This document shows, in pieces, positions 48,542-56,223 of a DNA stretch of 64,000 bases. This DNA comes from Falsiroseomonas bella (GTDB lineage Bacteria; Pseudomonadota; Alphaproteobacteria; Acetobacterales; Acetobacteraceae), in assembly GCF_003173615.1 (NCBI RefSeq), contig NZ_QGNA01000007.1, positions 178,246 to 242,245 of the forward strand, read 5' to 3'. Positions within the stretch are counted from its first letter, which is position 1; the number at the start of each line of letters is the position of its first letter. The translations under genes and the position numbers were made by a program. The notes under the pieces are model-generated. The model did no database searches. It saw only the letters and a list, made by a program, of their open reading frames with translations, and was not told where the DNA came from.

Positions 48542-49582
48542 TCAGGCTGCGAGGCTGTCGAGCGGCCAGCGCGGTCGCGGCGCGTGGTCGAGCGGATCCG
48601 AGAGACCGAGGCGCAGCCGCTCGATCCCCGCCCAGGCGACCATCACGGCATTGTCGGTGCAGAGCCGGATCGGCGGCGCGACCAGCGGCAGCCCGGCCTT
48701 CCGCGCGACCTCGGCCAGGGCGGCCCGCACCGCGCCATTGGCGGCCACCCCGCCAGCGACGACCAGCGCCGTGGCGGCCGGCAGCATCGCGAGCGCATGG
48801 CGGGCGCGGTCGGCCAGGGTGGCGGCGACCGCTTCCTGGAAGCTGGCCGCCAGGTGGCGCCGCCCCGCCTCGTCCAGGCCCTTCGCGACCTGTTGCGCCA
48901 CGGCCGTCTTGAGACCGCTGAAGGAGAAATCGCAACCGGGGCGGCCGAGCAGCGGGCGGGGCAGGGGGAAGCGCGCGGGATCGCCCCCCACCGCCAGCCG
49001 CTCCAGATGCGGCCCGCCAGGCCAGGGCAGGCCGAGCAGCTTGGCCGATTTGTCGAAGGCTTCGCCCACCGCGTCATCGAGGGTGGAGCCGAGGCGCCGA
49101 TGCTGCCCGACGCCCTCCACCGCGACGCACTGGCAATGCCCGCCCGAGAGCAGCAGCAGCAGATAGGGAAACGGCAGCCCCTCCGGGCTCACCGAAGGCA
49201 GCCGCGGCGAGAGGGCATGCGCTTCCAGGTGGTTCACCGCGATGAAGGGAATGTCGCGGGCCGCCGCGATCCCCTTGCCGAAGCTGGCGCCGACGATCAG
49301 CCCGCCGATCAGCCCCGGCCCGGAGGTTGCCGCCACCGCCGAAAGCCCGGCTGGCGTTGTGCCCGCCTCTGCCAGCACGCGGGCGACCAGCGCGGGCAGA
49401 TGCGCCAGATGGGCGCGCGCCGCGATCTCCGGCACGACGCCGCCGAAGGGGGCATGGTCGGCAAGCTGGCTCAGCACCGCCTCGGCCAGCACCGTGCCAT
49501 CGGCGCGCAGCACCGCGGCGGCGGTCTCGTCGCAGGAGCTCTCGAGGCCGAGCACCAGCCCGTCCCCCGGCAAACTGCGCAT
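48542..49582 (-). CDS. tsaD: tRNA N6-adenosine threonylcarbamoyltransferase TsaD
   Basis: A 346-residue protein (start 49582 chosen; longer upstream frame reaches 49642). It transfers threonylcarbamoyl to A37 of ANN-decoding tRNAs. LVLGLESSCDETAAAVL is the family N-terminal signature; FIAVNHLEAHALSPRL holds the metal-binding H-x-E-x-H and PYLLLLLSGGHCQCVAVEGV and GLPWPGGPHLERLAV follow. Divergent from hemC; the two share a 160-bp gap where both promoters must lie. Confidence 0.95.
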   Translation of the reverse strand: MRSLPGDGLVLGLESSCDETAAAVLRADGTVLAEAVLSQLADHAPFGGVVPEIAARAHLAHLPALVARVLAEAGTTPAGLSAVAATSGPGLIGGLIVGASFGKGIAAARDIPFIAVNHLEAHALSPRLPSVSPEGLPFPYLLLLLSGGHCQCVAVEGVGQHRRLGSTLDDAVGEAFDKSAKLLGLPWPGGPHLERLAVGGDPARFPLPRPLLGRPGCDFSFSGLKTAVAQQVAKGLDEAGRRHLAASFQEAVAATLADRARHALAMLPAATALVVAGGVAANGAVRAALAEVARKAGLPLVAPPIRLCTDNAVMVAWAGIERLRLGLSDPLDHAPRPRWPLDSLAA

Positions 49583-49745
49583 CGGTTCCGCGTTTTCCGC
49601 CACTTTCGTCGCCCCATCGGCGGCTCTATGACGCCGCCCCATGTCGGTAGCCCATCCGCCGGGTCCAGCCCATCCTCACGCCGCGTCCAACGGCCCGTCC
49701 CATGGCGGTCCCCGCCTGGCCGCCACCGCGCATGTCCGCCCGCAC

Positions 49746-50723
49746 ATGCGGAGCCTGCCGCTGCGGGTCGGCACCCGCGGCTCGCCGCTCGCGCTGTGGC
49801 AGACGCGGCATTTCCTCGGCCTCGTCACGAAGTTCTGCCCGATCCTGCGGGATGTGAAGGCCTTCGAGGAGCACGCCATCGCCACCTCCGGCGACAAGAT
49901 CCAGGACCGGCGCCTGGCCGATGTCGGCGGCAAGGGGCTCTTCGCCAAGGAAATCCATGAGGCGCTGGCCGATGGCCGGATCGACTTCGCGGTCCACAGC
50001 CTGAAGGACCTGGAGACCGACCTGCCCCCCGGCATCGAGCTGGCCTGCACCCTGACGCGGGAGGACAGCCGCGACGCGCTGATTCTTGGTTCTGCGTGCC
50101 TTCGGCACGACGGCCCAAAGGCCGGCGCGGTGGACCCCGCGGACCCCTTCGCCTGCCTGCCGGCCGGCGCCGTGGTGGGCACCGCCTCGGTCCGGCGGCA
50201 GAGCCAGATCCTGCATGCCCGGCCGGACCTGCAGATCACCATGATCCGCGGCAATGTCCAGACCCGCATCGGCAAGGTCCGCGCCGCGGACGGCCCGCAT
50301 GCCTCGCTGCTCGCCCTGGCGGGCCTGCGGCGGCTGGGGCTGGAGGCGGAGGCGGCAGTGGTGCTCGACCCCGACGCCATGGTCCCCGCGGCCTGCCAGG
50401 GCATCGTCGGCGTCACCGTCCGGTCCGAGGATGTCGAGCTGCTGGAACTGCTCTCCGGCATCGAGGATGCCGAGGCGCGCGCCGTATCCACCGCGGAGCG
50501 CGCCCTGCTGGCCGCGCTGGACGGCTCCTGCCGCACCCCGATCGGCGGCCATGCGCGGCTGCTGCCGGATGGCCAGCTGCACCTGACCGGGCTGGTGGCC
50601 CGCGCCGACGGCTCCTTCCTGCTGAAGCGGTCGCTGCATGGCGCGCCGAAGGAGGCCGCGCGGCTCGGCCGGGAGCTGGGCGACAGCCTGCGCCGCGACG
50701 CCCCGGCCGACATCTTCGCCTGA
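49746..50723 (+). CDS. hemC: Hydroxymethylbilane synthase (porphobilinogen deaminase)
   Basis: A 325-residue HemC, start 49746 (MRSLPLRVGTRGSPLALWQT); an upstream frame to 49641 adds a 35-residue His/Pro-rich tail and is less likely. Landmarks: VGGKGLFAKEIHEALADGRI, SLKDLETDLPPGIE, VGTASVRRQSQILHARPDLQ (binding Arg) and LDGSCRTPIGGHARLLPDGQ, where the Cys carries the dipyrromethane cofactor. It condenses four porphobilinogen units for heme. HemD follows with no gap. Confidence 0.95.
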   Translation: MRSLPLRVGTRGSPLALWQTRHFLGLVTKFCPILRDVKAFEEHAIATSGDKIQDRRLADVGGKGLFAKEIHEALADGRIDFAVHSLKDLETDLPPGIELACTLTREDSRDALILGSACLRHDGPKAGAVDPADPFACLPAGAVVGTASVRRQSQILHARPDLQITMIRGNVQTRIGKVRAADGPHASLLALAGLRRLGLEAEAAVVLDPDAMVPAACQGIVGVTVRSEDVELLELLSGIEDAEARAVSTAERALLAALDGSCRTPIGGHARLLPDGQLHLTGLVARADGSFLLKRSLHGAPKEAARLGRELGDSLRRDAPADIFA

Positions 50724-50724
50724 C

Positions 50725-51483
50725 ATGCCACGCCCCGCCGTCCTCGTGACCCGCCCGGAGCCGGGCGGCAGCGAGACGGCGGCCCGGGTGGCAGCGCTCG
50801 GCTGGCAGCCGGTGCTCGCGCCGGCCCTGGTGCTCGCGCCTCGCGCTTTCGTGATCCCGGCTTGCCAGGCGCTGCTGCTGACCAGCCGCGCCGCGGCGCG
50901 TGCCCTGCCGCCGCCGGTGCCCGGCCTGCCGGTGCTCGCGGTGGGCGAGGCGACCGCGGCCGAGGCGCGCGCGCGCGGCTGGAACGACTGCCGCGCCGCG
51001 GACGGCACCGCGGAAAGCCTCGCCGCCCTCGTCGCCGCCACTCTCGACCCGCGGGACGGCCCGCTGCTGCTGGCCGTCGGCGAGGGCTATTCGCTGGACC
51101 TCGCGGCCACGCTGCGGGCGCGCGGCTTCCGGGTGATCCGCCGCATCGCCTATGCTGCCGCCCCGGCCGACCGCCTGCCCGAGGCCGCCCGGCAGGCCCT
51201 GGCCGCCGGACAGGTCGCCGGCATCCTGTTCCACTCGCCACGCTCGGCCCGCTGTGCGATGAACCTGCTCCGGGCCGCCGGCCTTGCGGATGTCGCGCCA
51301 CGGTTGGAGGTGTTCGCCATCAGCCGCCGGGTGGCGCAGGCCGCCGTCGCGGCCGCGTCGCCCCTCGCATGGCGCGCCGTGCATGTCGCGGAGCGGCCCG
51401 AGGAGCAAGCGACGCTGGCGCTGCTCGGCCGGCCGCGCGATGCTGGCGCGCCGGTCAGTCCGTCACGATCAGGAGAGCCATGA
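50725..51483 (+). CDS. hemD: Uroporphyrinogen-III synthase
   Basis: A 252-residue HemD with the typical weakly conserved fold: AVLVTRPEPGGSETAARVAA at the start, ALLLTSRAAARALPPPVPGL, LPVLAVGEATAAEARARGWN, and VAGILFHSPRSARCAMNLLR. It cyclises hydroxymethylbilane to uroporphyrinogen III. Starts 2 bp after the hemC stop and overlaps the next gene by 4 bp (ATGA), so it is part of a heme operon. Confidence 0.9.
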   Translation: MPRPAVLVTRPEPGGSETAARVAALGWQPVLAPALVLAPRAFVIPACQALLLTSRAAARALPPPVPGLPVLAVGEATAAEARARGWNDCRAADGTAESLAALVAATLDPRDGPLLLAVGEGYSLDLAATLRARGFRVIRRIAYAAAPADRLPEAARQALAAGQVAGILFHSPRSARCAMNLLRAAGLADVAPRLEVFAISRRVAQAAVAAASPLAWRAVHVAERPEEQATLALLGRPRDAGAPVSPSRSGEP

Positions 51484-52787
51484 GCCCCCCCGACTCCTCC
51501 CCCAGCTTCCTCGACCGGCTCCGGCGTTTCGATCCGACGGTCCTGCCGATCGTCGTCGCGGCCCTCGTGCTGGTCGGCGCGGTCCTCTGGCTTCTCGGTC
51601 GGCCGCTGCCGCCGCCGCAGGCGACGGGCCCCGATCCGCAGACCGCGCAGCAGCTGACGGAGTTGCGCACCGGCCTGGCCCAGCTGCAGGGCCGCCCGGC
51701 GCCGGCCGCGCCCGACCTTGCCCCGCTGCGGGAGGCCGCCCAGGCCGCGACGGCGCGGGCAGAGGCGGCGGCCCGCCAGGTGACCGCGCTGGAGCAGCGG
51801 GTGGCGGCGCTGACGCAGGAGCTGGCGGCGCGCCCGGTCCTCGATCCCGCGGCCCTGGCACAGCGCGGCGCGGTGGAGCAGCTCGGCACGCGTCTCGACC
51901 AGCTTTCGGCGCGGGCGGACGCGCTGGCCCGCGATCTTGCCGCGCGGCCGACCATCGATCCGGCGACGCTGGCGCCGCGGAGCGCGGTGGAGCAGCTCGG
52001 CACGCGGCTCGACCAGCTTTCGGCCAGGGCCGATTCGCTCGGCCGCGACCTGCAGGCCGCCGGCACGCAAGGCCAGCAGCGGCAGGCTGCGGTCGACCAG
52101 GCGATCGCGGCCGCCGCCGGCCGCATCGGCGCCGCCGAGGCGGCGCTCGCCGCCCGGGCCCAGGCCATCGAGGGCCAGGCCGGGCGGATCGGGGCGCTGG
52201 AACTTGCCCTGACCGGCCGCCTCGCGGCGCTGGAGGGGCAGCTTGTGCAGCGCGCGCAGGCCACGGAGCAGCTCTCCGGCCGCATCGCCTCGCTCGAAGG
52301 CCTCGCCCAGCGCCTTGCCGCCCTGGAAGGCCGCTCCGCGCGGCTCGCCGCCATCGACGCGGCCCGCGCCGCGCTCGAGGCCGGGCGGCCGATCGGGCAG
52401 CTGGCCAACGCGCCGGCCCCGCTCGCCCGCTTCGCCACCGCCGCCCCGCCGACCGAGGCGGCGCTGCGCCTGGATTTCGACGCCGCCGCGCGCGCCGCGC
52501 TGGCCGCCAGCGAGCCGCCCGCGACCGGCGGCGTGCTGGACAACGCCGTCTCGCGCCTGTCCGGCCTGGTGACCGTCCGGCGCGGCGAGGAAGTGCTGTG
52601 GGGCGACGCCGCGGCCGCCGAGATCGAGAAGGCGCGCCGCGCGCTGGAGGCCGGCGACCTGCAGGCGGCGCTCGGCCACCTGTCCCGCCTCTCGGCGCCG
52701 GCCAAGGCGGCGATGGCCGACTGGATGGGCCGCGCCGAGGCGCTGGTCGCGGCCCGCGCCGCGCTCCGCCAGATGGCGGCGGGCTGA
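51480..52787 (+). CDS. Mitofilin-like (Mic60-type) inner-membrane protein
   Basis: A 435-residue protein with one N-terminal membrane helix (about residues 22-41, LPIVVAALVLVGAVLWLLG), then a long coiled coil (about 55-300) and a helical C-terminal domain (VLDNAVSRLSGLVTVRRGEE, ALEAGDLQAALGHLSRLSAP). This is the alphaproteobacterial Mic60/COG4223 layout, encoded next to heme genes in many species and thought to shape intracytoplasmic membranes. A 38-residue tandem repeat lies inside the coil (VEQLGTRLDQLSARAD occurs twice, 114 bp apart at 51871 and 51985). Confidence 0.85.
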   Translation: MSPPDSSPSFLDRLRRFDPTVLPIVVAALVLVGAVLWLLGRPLPPPQATGPDPQTAQQLTELRTGLAQLQGRPAPAAPDLAPLREAAQAATARAEAAARQVTALEQRVAALTQELAARPVLDPAALAQRGAVEQLGTRLDQLSARADALARDLAARPTIDPATLAPRSAVEQLGTRLDQLSARADSLGRDLQAAGTQGQQRQAAVDQAIAAAAGRIGAAEAALAARAQAIEGQAGRIGALELALTGRLAALEGQLVQRAQATEQLSGRIASLEGLAQRLAALEGRSARLAAIDAARAALEAGRPIGQLANAPAPLARFATAAPPTEAALRLDFDAAARAALAASEPPATGGVLDNAVSRLSGLVTVRRGEEVLWGDAAAAEIEKARRALEAGDLQAALGHLSRLSAPAKAAMADWMGRAEALVAARAALRQMAAG

Positions 52788-52800
52788 GGGGGCCAGGCGG

Positions 52801-54078
52801 ATGCGCGCGGCTCTGCTCTATCTCGCCCTCCTCGCCCTTGGCGTGGCGGGGGTGCTCTACATGGCCCGGCTCGGCGGCGCGGTGGAAATCCGCGTCGGGG
52901 ATGTCGAGGTCATCCTGCCCTTCGCCCTGGCCCTGCTGCTGCTGGCCCTGGGCTTCGTGGCGCTGCACCTGCTGCTGGCGGGCATCGCGGCGCTGCGTCG
53001 CTGGCCGGCCCGGCGTCGCGCGAAGCGCGAGGCGCGGCGGCGTGCCGAGGGCGAATCGGCGGTGACCCGCGCCCTGGTTGCGCTGGCCGCCGGCACGCCG
53101 GACCTCGCGCGCATCGAGGTGCGCCGCGCCCGCGACAAGCTGGGCGACACGCCGCAGACCCTGCTGCTGGCCGCGGAGGCCGAGCGCCTCGCCGGCCGCG
53201 ACGAGGCCGCGGCGGAAGCCTTCCACCTGCTGGCGCTGCGCGACGATTCGCGCTTCCTCGGCCTGCGCGGCCTGCTGCGCCAGGCGATCCAGCGCGAGGA
53301 CTGGCCGACCGCCCAGCGCCTGGCGCGGGAGGCGGAGGCCGCCCAGCCCGGCGCCGCCTGGCTGCGCGAGGAACGCGAGACGCTGGCGCTGCGCACGCGG
53401 GACTGGCGCGAGGCGCTGGCGCTGGCCGCCCCCGGCCCGCACCAGGCGCCTCTCGCGCTCGCCGCGGCCGGGCAAGAGCCGGCCGAGGGCGGGAAGGCGG
53501 CGGAGCTGGAACGCAAGGCCTTCGAGACCGACAAGGGCTTCACCCCCGCCGCACTCGCGCATGCGCGCCGGCTGCGCGAGACGGGCAGCCCCCGCCGCGC
53601 GAAGCAGGTGCTGGAGGAGGCGTGGAAGGCAAAGCCGCATCCCGACCTCGCGGAGGCCTACCTCGCCGGCGAGGTCGACCCGCTGCAGCGCGTGAAGGCG
53701 GCGGACCTGCTGATCCACGGCACGGCGCGCAACCCGGAGAGCCAGCTGCTGATTGGCCGGCTCGCCACCGAGGCGGGGCTGACCGGCCGCGCGCGGCAGG
53801 AGCTGGACGCGCTGGTCGCCACCGGCCGGGCGGATCGCCGCGCCTATCTGGCGCTGGCCGATCTCGAGGAGGTGGAGGCCGGCGACTCGCCGGACAGCCG
53901 CGCGGCGCAGGCCAAATGGCTGCGCCTGGCGGCAACCGCGGCGCCCGAGCCGCGCTGGCGTTGCAGCGCCTGCGGCACCGACCAGGCGGCCTGGGCGCCC
54001 GTGTGCCCGAACTGCCAGTCGGTGGGTACGATCGGCTGGGCGACGCCGCAGCAACTGCCGGTGGCGGCCCTCACCTGA
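52801..54078 (+). CDS. hemY: HemY-type heme biosynthesis/TPR protein
   Basis: A 425-residue protein with two N-terminal membrane helices (about residues 1-18 and 35-62), then a long TPR-like helical region (RRARDKLGDTPQTLLLAAEA, LARIEVRRAR; ARRLRETGSPRRAKQVLEEA). This is the HemY family: an inner-membrane protein encoded downstream of hemCD, of unclear biochemical role. It ends with a four-cysteine zinc ribbon (RCSACGTDQAA, CPNCQSVG, about residues 390-412), an addition found in alphaproteobacterial members. Confidence 0.85.
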   Translation: MRAALLYLALLALGVAGVLYMARLGGAVEIRVGDVEVILPFALALLLLALGFVALHLLLAGIAALRRWPARRRAKREARRRAEGESAVTRALVALAAGTPDLARIEVRRARDKLGDTPQTLLLAAEAERLAGRDEAAAEAFHLLALRDDSRFLGLRGLLRQAIQREDWPTAQRLAREAEAAQPGAAWLREERETLALRTRDWREALALAAPGPHQAPLALAAAGQEPAEGGKAAELERKAFETDKGFTPAALAHARRLRETGSPRRAKQVLEEAWKAKPHPDLAEAYLAGEVDPLQRVKAADLLIHGTARNPESQLLIGRLATEAGLTGRARQELDALVATGRADRRAYLALADLEEVEAGDSPDSRAAQAKWLRLAATAAPEPRWRCSACGTDQAAWAPVCPNCQSVGTIGWATPQQLPVAALT

Positions 54079-54121
54079 CGCCGCCGGCCGGGCCGGCGCC
54101 TGGATTGCAGCGAGGAGTCCG

Positions 54122-54733
54122 ATGACCCGTCTTGCCGCCCTTGCCTTGCTGCTGCTGGCCGGTCCCGCCCTGGCGCAGGACCGGCCCTCCCTGACGCCGG
54201 AGCGCGACGTCGCCGTGACCTACCGGATCGAGGCCGACGCACCGGCAGGCGTGCCACCCAGCATGACGGTGAGCTGGCAGGCCGCGACGGCAACGATGCG
54301 CACCGACATGCCGGGCGGCATGGGCTGGATGGTGGCCGACACCCGCAACGGCCGCGCCTTCCTGGTGATGGAGCAGATGCGCACCATCATGGACATTCCC
54401 GCCGCGCAGGCCATGGCCGCCCGCATCGCTTCGGCCGAGGCGCGCTTCCGCCGCGAGGGGACAGCGACCATCGCCGGGCTGCGCTGCACGATCTGGAGCA
54501 TCCAGGATCGCGACGGCCAGGGCCGGTCCTGCATCACCGAGGACGGCGTGGTGCTGCGCGCGGAGGGCGCGCATCAGGGCCGCCGCGGCGGGATGGAGGC
54601 GACGCAGGTGACCTTCGGCGCGCAGGACCCGGCGCGCTTCCAGCGGCCGCAGGGCTACCAGACGATGCGGATGCCCCAGGGCATGCCGCCCGGCCTCATC
54701 CCCGGCCTGGGTGGCGGCCAGCCCACCCGGTAG
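54122..54733 (+). CDS. Secreted protein of unknown function, DUF4412-like
   Basis: A 203-residue protein with a signal peptide (MTRLAALALLLLAGPALAQD, cleavage near residue 19). The mature part has VAVTYRIEADAPAGVPPSMT, RTDMPGGMGWMVADTRNGRA and MRTIMDIPAAQAMAARIA, a pattern like DUF4412 periplasmic proteins with repeated Met-rich segments. Unusual Met content near the end (MRMPQGMPPGLIPGLGG) may bind metal. It follows hemY by 43 bp, without a known link to heme. Confidence 0.65.
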   Translation: MTRLAALALLLLAGPALAQDRPSLTPERDVAVTYRIEADAPAGVPPSMTVSWQAATATMRTDMPGGMGWMVADTRNGRAFLVMEQMRTIMDIPAAQAMAARIASAEARFRREGTATIAGLRCTIWSIQDRDGQGRSCITEDGVVLRAEGAHQGRRGGMEATQVTFGAQDPARFQRPQGYQTMRMPQGMPPGLIPGLGGGQPTR

Positions 54734-54761
54734 GGCTGCCTTGCAGGGCGGGCGGGCCGCG

Positions 54762-55034
54762 TCAGGCCACGATCTCGCCCCTGTGCACCGGGATCGTGCC
54801 CGACATCTGCGGCAGCCCGGGGCGGCGCCAGGCAATCCGCCAGGCAACGCGGTCGAAATTCATGCCCATGTTCACGAAGCTGCCGGCCTCGCTCAACTCA
54901 ACAGCGATGACCGCGCGGCGCAACTCGACCGAGAGCTGGTCCAGCACATGCCGGGCCAGCAGGTGGCGCGGCACGCCATGCAGTTCGGCGGCGTCCACCG
55001 GGGCGGTGAGGGGGCCGGCGAAGTCGAGCGGCAT
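54762..55034 (-). CDS. Hypothetical protein, 90 aa
   Basis: From ATG 55034 (MPLDFAGPLTAPVDAAELHG) it has RHLLARHVLDQLSVELRRAV and FVNMGMNFDRVAWRIAWRRP, then a compact end. A frame open to 55106 adds a low-complexity N-terminus without evidence. No family recognised. It is convergent with the DUF4412-like gene and lies in the 470-bp gap before lolA. Confidence 0.55.
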   Translation of the reverse strand: MPLDFAGPLTAPVDAAELHGVPRHLLARHVLDQLSVELRRAVIAVELSEAGSFVNMGMNFDRVAWRIAWRRPGLPQMSGTIPVHRGEIVA

Positions 55035-55202
55035 CGGGGCGTCTTCCGCATCCTGCCCGGTCCTCGGGGCTCGGTCGGCGCCGTTCCTCGGCGTGGAATC
55101 CAGCATGGCGCGGCCTGGGTGACCGAGGCGTTAACCGCGGGGCACGCTGCGTCACATTTCCCCGCCTTCCGTTCGCCACCTCGGCGGGCCATCTCTTGCG
55201 CC

Positions 55203-55841
55203 ATGTCGAGACGTCGTCTTCTGGGGGCTGCCCTGCTCGCCGCCCTCCCGCTCCAGCCCCTGCTTGCCCAGCAGCGGCCGCAATCGCGCGCCGCCGCGCC
55301 CGACCGGGCGGTGCTGGCCCAGGTGGAGGCCTATCTGAACGGGCTGCGAACCCTGCGCGCCCGTTTCCTGCAGATCGGCCAGAACGGCGCGAGCGCGCAG
55401 GGCACGGCCTGGATCGTGCGGCCGGGGCGCATGCGGTTCGACTACGACCCGCCCGAGCCGCTGTTGCTGGTGGCCTCCGGCGGGCAGGTGATGATGTTCG
55501 ATCGGGAGCTGCGCCAGCCCACCACCGTCCCGGCCTCCTCCACGCCGCTTGGCCTGCTGCTGCGCGACCAGATCCGGCTTTCCGGCGATGTCACCGTTAC
55601 CGGGATGGAGCGACGCGGCGGCTTCCTGCATGTGAGCCTGCACCGCACGGGCGCGCCGGCGGAAGGCCGGCTGACGCTTTCCTTCTCGGAGGATCCGATG
55701 CAGCTGCGGCAATGGACCGTGGTGGACGCGCAGGGGCGGGAGACGCGGGTGACGCTGTACGAGATCGACACCACGGCGCGCCCCGACCTGCGCATCTTCG
55801 ACTTCAACGACCCCCGCTTCCTGGAGCAGGAGCGGCGCTGA
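55203..55841 (+). CDS. lolA: Outer-membrane lipoprotein carrier LolA
   Basis: A 212-residue periplasmic protein with a twin-Arg-like signal (MSRRRLLGAALLAALPLQPL). Mature part: LAQVEAYLNGLRTLRARFLQ, QGTAWIVRPGRMRFDYDPPE, QVMMFDRELRQPTTVP and, near the end, DLRIFDFNDPRFLE, all standard for LolA, which ferries lipoproteins from the inner to the outer membrane. Start 55203 fits the signal peptide; a longer frame reaches upstream. Convergent with the 84-aa gene, with 12 bp between stops. Confidence 0.9.
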   Translation: MSRRRLLGAALLAALPLQPLLAQQRPQSRAAAPDRAVLAQVEAYLNGLRTLRARFLQIGQNGASAQGTAWIVRPGRMRFDYDPPEPLLLVASGGQVMMFDRELRQPTTVPASSTPLGLLLRDQIRLSGDVTVTGMERRGGFLHVSLHRTGAPAEGRLTLSFSEDPMQLRQWTVVDAQGRETRVTLYEIDTTARPDLRIFDFNDPRFLEQERR

Positions 55842-55853
55842 GCGGCGCCGGGA

Positions 55854-56108
55854 TCAGTTCGGCGCGGAGGCCTTCGCGGGCTCGCGCTGCACCTTCTTGA
55901 GGCGCCCGGACTGCAGCAGCTGCTCGGTCAGCTGCGGCAGCCGCTCCCCGAAGGTGGCCAGCGCCTCCACCGGGATCACCAGCGTGAAGGCGTGCACGGC
56001 CTTCGGCTTGCCCTTGCCTTCGGCGACGAGCGTGTGGAAGCGCACCCGGGCATTCGCGCCGACGACGGTGACGTCGGTGACGCCGTCGGCATAGATCGTG
56101 TCGTTCAT
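55854..56108 (-). CDS. Hypothetical protein, 84 aa
   Basis: An 84-residue protein: MNDTIYADGVTDVTVVGANA, RVRFHTLVAEGKGKPKAVHA and AFTLVIPVEALATFGERLPQ, ending in a basic tail. No family recognised. The beta-rich start suggests a small folded domain. Separated from the giant repeat gene by a 115-bp gap holding inverted repeats. Confidence 0.6.
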   Translation of the reverse strand: MNDTIYADGVTDVTVVGANARVRFHTLVAEGKGKPKAVHAFTLVIPVEALATFGERLPQLTEQLLQSGRLKKVQREPAKASAPN

Positions 56109-56166
56109 CTCGGGCTCCTGGCAGGCGGGCCGGCCGCGATGCGGGCCGGGCTTCGCTTATGTGGGG

Positions 56167-56181
56167 GGACCGTGACGGTCC
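56167..56181. repeat. Short perfect inverted repeat
   Basis: GGACCG-TGA-CGGTCC lies 43 bp downstream of the giant gene stop and 58 bp before the next start. GGCCGGCC and CCGCCCGGGCGG palindromes follow. No U-tract, so it is not a clear intrinsic terminator. Confidence 0.35.
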
Positions 56182-56223
56182 GGTAAAGTCCCCGGCCGGC
56201 CGCGCGCCGCCCGGGCGGGTGCC

